Assembly: GCF_030372765.1 (NCBI RefSeq)
Contig: NZ_JAUCMW010000002.1
Coordinates: forward strand, 323,285 to 387,284
Direction of reading: 5' to 3'
Length of the DNA: 64,000 nt
From: Labilibaculum sp. K2S
Lineage (GTDB): Bacteria > Bacteroidota > Bacteroidia > Bacteroidales > Marinifilaceae
Of this stretch, positions 61,683 to 64,000 are shown in pieces. The translations under genes and the position numbers were made by a program. The notes under the pieces are model-generated. The model saw only the letters and a list, made by a program, of their open reading frames with translations, made no database searches and had not been told where the DNA came from. The first letter of the stretch is position 1. Each line of letters begins with the position of its first letter.

Positions 61683-63860
61683 TTACAATCCATTTTCAGA
61701 ATGATACAATATCCGCATTAAGCGAATATCATCTTCCGAAAAATCTTCTTCTCCTAACTCTTCAAGAGCAGCTTCAATACTGTCAGTCTCGGCCTCATCA
61801 AAATACTCCAAGATTTCCTCCTGACGATCTTCATCAATCGTCTCATCCACATAATAATTCAGACTCAGTTTCGTTCCTGAATAAACAATAGCCTCCATCT
61901 CTCGAAGCAGATCAGAAAATGCCATTCCCTTGGCTTCTGCAATATCTTCCAAATCCATTTTCCGGTCTACACTCTGAATAATATAAACCTTAAATTTAGA
62001 TTTATCAACTACAGAGCGAACAACCATATCTTGCGGTCTTTCTATATTATTCTCCTCAACATGCTTGCCTATCAAACCGACAAACTCCTTTCCAAATCGC
62101 TTTGCCTTACCAGCTCCCACCCCTTGTATATGAGACAACTCCTCAATATTTATTGGATAATTAATGGCCATTTCTTCTAGAGAAGGATCCTGAAAAACCA
62201 CATATGGAGGCACCTCTTTTTTCTTAGCAACCTGCCTTCTTAAATCTTTCAACATTGATAACAGCTCAGTATCAACAGTTGCCGTACTGGCCACTTTTGT
62301 TGCTTCCAAATCCACACCTTCAAAATCATGATCATCAGTAAGCATAAAAGGCACCGGATTTTTCAAGAATTTACGTCCTTCGGTTTTAAGTTTAATCACC
62401 CCATACTGCTCAATATCCTTTTCAATTAAAGAATGAACCAACGCTCTTCGAAAAACCATGTTCCAAAAATGCTGATCCCGATCCTTACCGCAACCAAACA
62501 TCTCCAATTCATCATGCTTATATGATTTAATCGAAGAATTCATTTCACCGGTAAGTATATTAACCAAATGATCGATTTTAAAACGCTCCTTAACCAGCTT
62601 AACCAGTTTCAATGCTTTAATAACAAATTCTTCTCCCTGAAATTCTTTCTTAGGATGCAAACAGTTATCACAACTGCCACAATTTGCATCAATATAATTC
62701 TCCCCAAAATAATGAAGTAAAATTGTTCGGCGACAAATAGCCGATTCTGCAAACGAAACTGTTTCCAACAAAAGCTGCCTGCCTATCTCCTGCTCTGCCA
62801 CAGGCTTTCCCTGCATGAATTTCTCAAGCTTTTGAATATCCTTATAGCTATAAAAAGTCAGGCATCGTCCTTCTCCACCATCCCGACCGGCTCTTCCTGT
62901 TTCCTGATAATAGCCTTCTAAACTCTTTGGTATATCGTAATGAATTACAAATCGCACGTCCGGCTTGTCAATGCCCATTCCAAAAGCAATTGTTGCAACC
63001 ACAACATCCACATCCTCCATTAAAAATTTATCCTGATTTCCGGAACGAGTTGAAGAATCCATTCCTGCATGATAGGGAACAGCTTTAATTCCATTAACCA
63101 GAAGCGTTTCGGCTAATTCCTCAACCTTCTTTCGACTCAAACAATATATAATTCCTGATTTCCCCGCATTTGCCCGGATAAACTTAATGATCTCTTTAGT
63201 CGCATTTACCTTTGGAAGAACTTCATAATATAAATTAGGCCGGTTAAACGATGATTTAAAAACCAAAGCATCCAACATCCCCAAATTCTTTTGAATATCA
63301 TGCTGCACTTTAGGTGTTGCTGTTGCAGTAAGTGCAATTATCGGAGCTGAACCAATTTCATTAACTATTGAACGAATCTTCCTGTATTCAGGCCTGAAAT
63401 CATGCCCCCACTCTGAAATACAATGCGCCTCATCAACAGCGTAAAAAGAAATTTTCACCTGTTTAAGAAACTCAATATTACTTTCTTTTGTTAACGATTC
63501 CGGCGCTACATATAAAAGCTTAGTTCTGCCTTCCAGAACATCTTCCTTTACTTTTAAGGTGGCTGATTTGGAGAGAGACGAATTCAAAAAATGAGCTACG
63601 CCATCATCTTCACCAAAATTTCTCATTGCATCAACCTGATTTTTCATCAGAGCGATCAATGGGGATATAACAATTGCTGTACCCTCCAACATTAGTGAGG
63701 GCAATTGATAACACAATGACTTTCCCCCACCTGTGGGCATCAACACAAATGTGTCGTTACCACTTAAGATATTTTGAATTACCGGTTCTTGATTTCCCTT
63801 AAAATTCTCGAATCCAAAATACTTCTTTAAATTAGTTGATAATTCAAAGTTCTTTCCCAT
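61683..63860 (-). CDS. recQ: ATP-dependent DNA helicase RecQ
   Basis: 3'-to-5' helicase for recombination and fork repair. N-terminal helicase: MPTGGGKSLCYQ with K47, DEAH at 143-146 within VDEAHCISEWGHDFRP, and QETGRAGRDG near residue 324. The RecQ C-terminal zinc site is formed by cysteines in AICRRT and CGSCDNC near residues 372-402, followed by a winged helix and an HRDC domain (FQDPSLEEMAINYP near residue 560). An extra acidic tail of about 100 residues follows, ending in EEDFSEDDIRLMRI. 725 residues is typical for Bacteroidota RecQ. Confidence 0.96.
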   Translation of the reverse strand: MGKNFELSTNLKKYFGFENFKGNQEPVIQNILSGNDTFVLMPTGGGKSLCYQLPSLMLEGTAIVISPLIALMKNQVDAMRNFGEDDGVAHFLNSSLSKSATLKVKEDVLEGRTKLLYVAPESLTKESNIEFLKQVKISFYAVDEAHCISEWGHDFRPEYRKIRSIVNEIGSAPIIALTATATPKVQHDIQKNLGMLDALVFKSSFNRPNLYYEVLPKVNATKEIIKFIRANAGKSGIIYCLSRKKVEELAETLLVNGIKAVPYHAGMDSSTRSGNQDKFLMEDVDVVVATIAFGMGIDKPDVRFVIHYDIPKSLEGYYQETGRAGRDGGEGRCLTFYSYKDIQKLEKFMQGKPVAEQEIGRQLLLETVSFAESAICRRTILLHYFGENYIDANCGSCDNCLHPKKEFQGEEFVIKALKLVKLVKERFKIDHLVNILTGEMNSSIKSYKHDELEMFGCGKDRDQHFWNMVFRRALVHSLIEKDIEQYGVIKLKTEGRKFLKNPVPFMLTDDHDFEGVDLEATKVASTATVDTELLSMLKDLRRQVAKKKEVPPYVVFQDPSLEEMAINYPINIEELSHIQGVGAGKAKRFGKEFVGLIGKHVEENNIERPQDMVVRSVVDKSKFKVYIIQSVDRKMDLEDIAEAKGMAFSDLLREMEAIVYSGTKLSLNYYVDETIDEDRQEEILEYFDEAETDSIEAALEELGEEDFSEDDIRLMRILYHSENGL

Positions 63861-63989
63861 GTTTCCTATTGATATGCTTTTTTCCCAAAAATATATGCGG
63901 TCGGCTAAATTAACATTTTACTTAGCAACCTAAAATTTTTAAATGGTAATTTTTTACATCACCATTCATTCCCGTATTACAAATTTCGA

Positions 63990-63997
63990 TACTTTTG
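63990..63997 (+). promoter_or_regulatory. -7 box at the right edge, for a gene beyond the window
   Basis: TACTTTTG followed by TAT fits TAnnTTTG. It points rightwards out of the window and is divergent from recQ. In related genomes the divergent neighbour of recQ is often a KpsF/GutQ-type sugar-phosphate isomerase gene, but nothing of it is visible here. Confidence 0.45.
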
Positions 63998-64000
63998 TAT

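Noticed and set aside
1..64000. Mobile elements, prophage, CRISPR arrays, toxin-antitoxin or defence islands
   Set aside because: No transposase, integrase, phage structural, Cas or restriction genes, and no repeat-spacer arrays were seen; base composition looks uniform.

Overview
The window looks like core chromosome of a low-GC member of the Bacteroidota, most likely a marine Bacteroidales/Marinilabiliales-type bacterium (inference). The reasons are: gldA-gldF-gldG and a porQ-like 3' end (gliding / type IX secretion families); DUF5683 and DUF5020 proteins; the parA-parB-DUF5683-mltD and purH-mreBCD-mrdA-rodA gene orders; nearly absent Shine-Dalgarno sequences; and repeated -7 promoter boxes of the Bacteroidota form TAnnTTTG at about a dozen gene or operon starts. 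I see no rRNA, tRNA, CRISPR array, insertion sequence, prophage or integrated element.

Layout. 1-5.6 kb: end of a porQ-like gene, cmk, an ispH-pfkA reading frame fused in frame without a stop, and priA. 5.6-11.4 kb: a 540-base gap, an HldE-type kinase, then parA-parB-DUF5683-mltD. 11.8-15.0 kb (minus): gldA-gldF-gldG. 15.2-20.9 kb: a small sugar-phosphate phosphatase converging on the minus-strand parE-parC-aroK block. 21.2-24.2 kb: minus-strand hpt-adk-obg and divergent purE. 24.5-27.3 kb: two predicted outer-membrane beta-barrel proteins, one with a helix-hairpin-helix N-terminus. 27.5-30.3 kb: a thioesterase gene broken by a single amber codon, an RluA-type pseudouridine synthase, ybaK and a HAD phosphatase. 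30.4-34.8 kb: a DUF5020 outer-membrane protein with an AzgA-type purine permease, an orphan lipoprotein, and a UraA-type permease. 35.0-43.3 kb: lipA-lipB-recJ (minus), then lysS, gpsA, pgi. 43.3-49.6 kb: a small membrane protein, an EamA transporter, a LytS-like hybrid histidine kinase, a cyclic-2,3-diphosphoglycerate-synthase-like GTPase and an ACP phosphodiesterase. 49.5-56.8 kb (minus): purH-mreB-mreC-mreD-mrdA-rodA. 57.0-63.9 kb: rsmA-mgtE (minus), a flippase-like/GNAT-like gene pair (plus), and recQ (minus).

How the genes work together. Chromosome maintenance (parAB, parC/parE, priA, recJ, recQ, obg), wall growth and cell shape (mreBCD, mrdA, rodA, mltD), purine metabolism and uptake (purE, purH, hpt, adk, two NCS2 permeases), central carbon metabolism (pfkA, pgi, gpsA) and lipoate attachment (lipA, lipB) dominate. 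The cell-surface theme is the gliding/T9SS-type ABC exporter and several outer-membrane barrels.

I found no obvious new defence or mobile system. The observations most worth checking are the IspH-PFK fusion, the flippase + GNAT two-gene unit that resembles a split MprF, the hairpin-dense gap downstream of gldG, the amber-interrupted thioesterase, and the hybrid kinase whose receiver lacks the conserved lysine.
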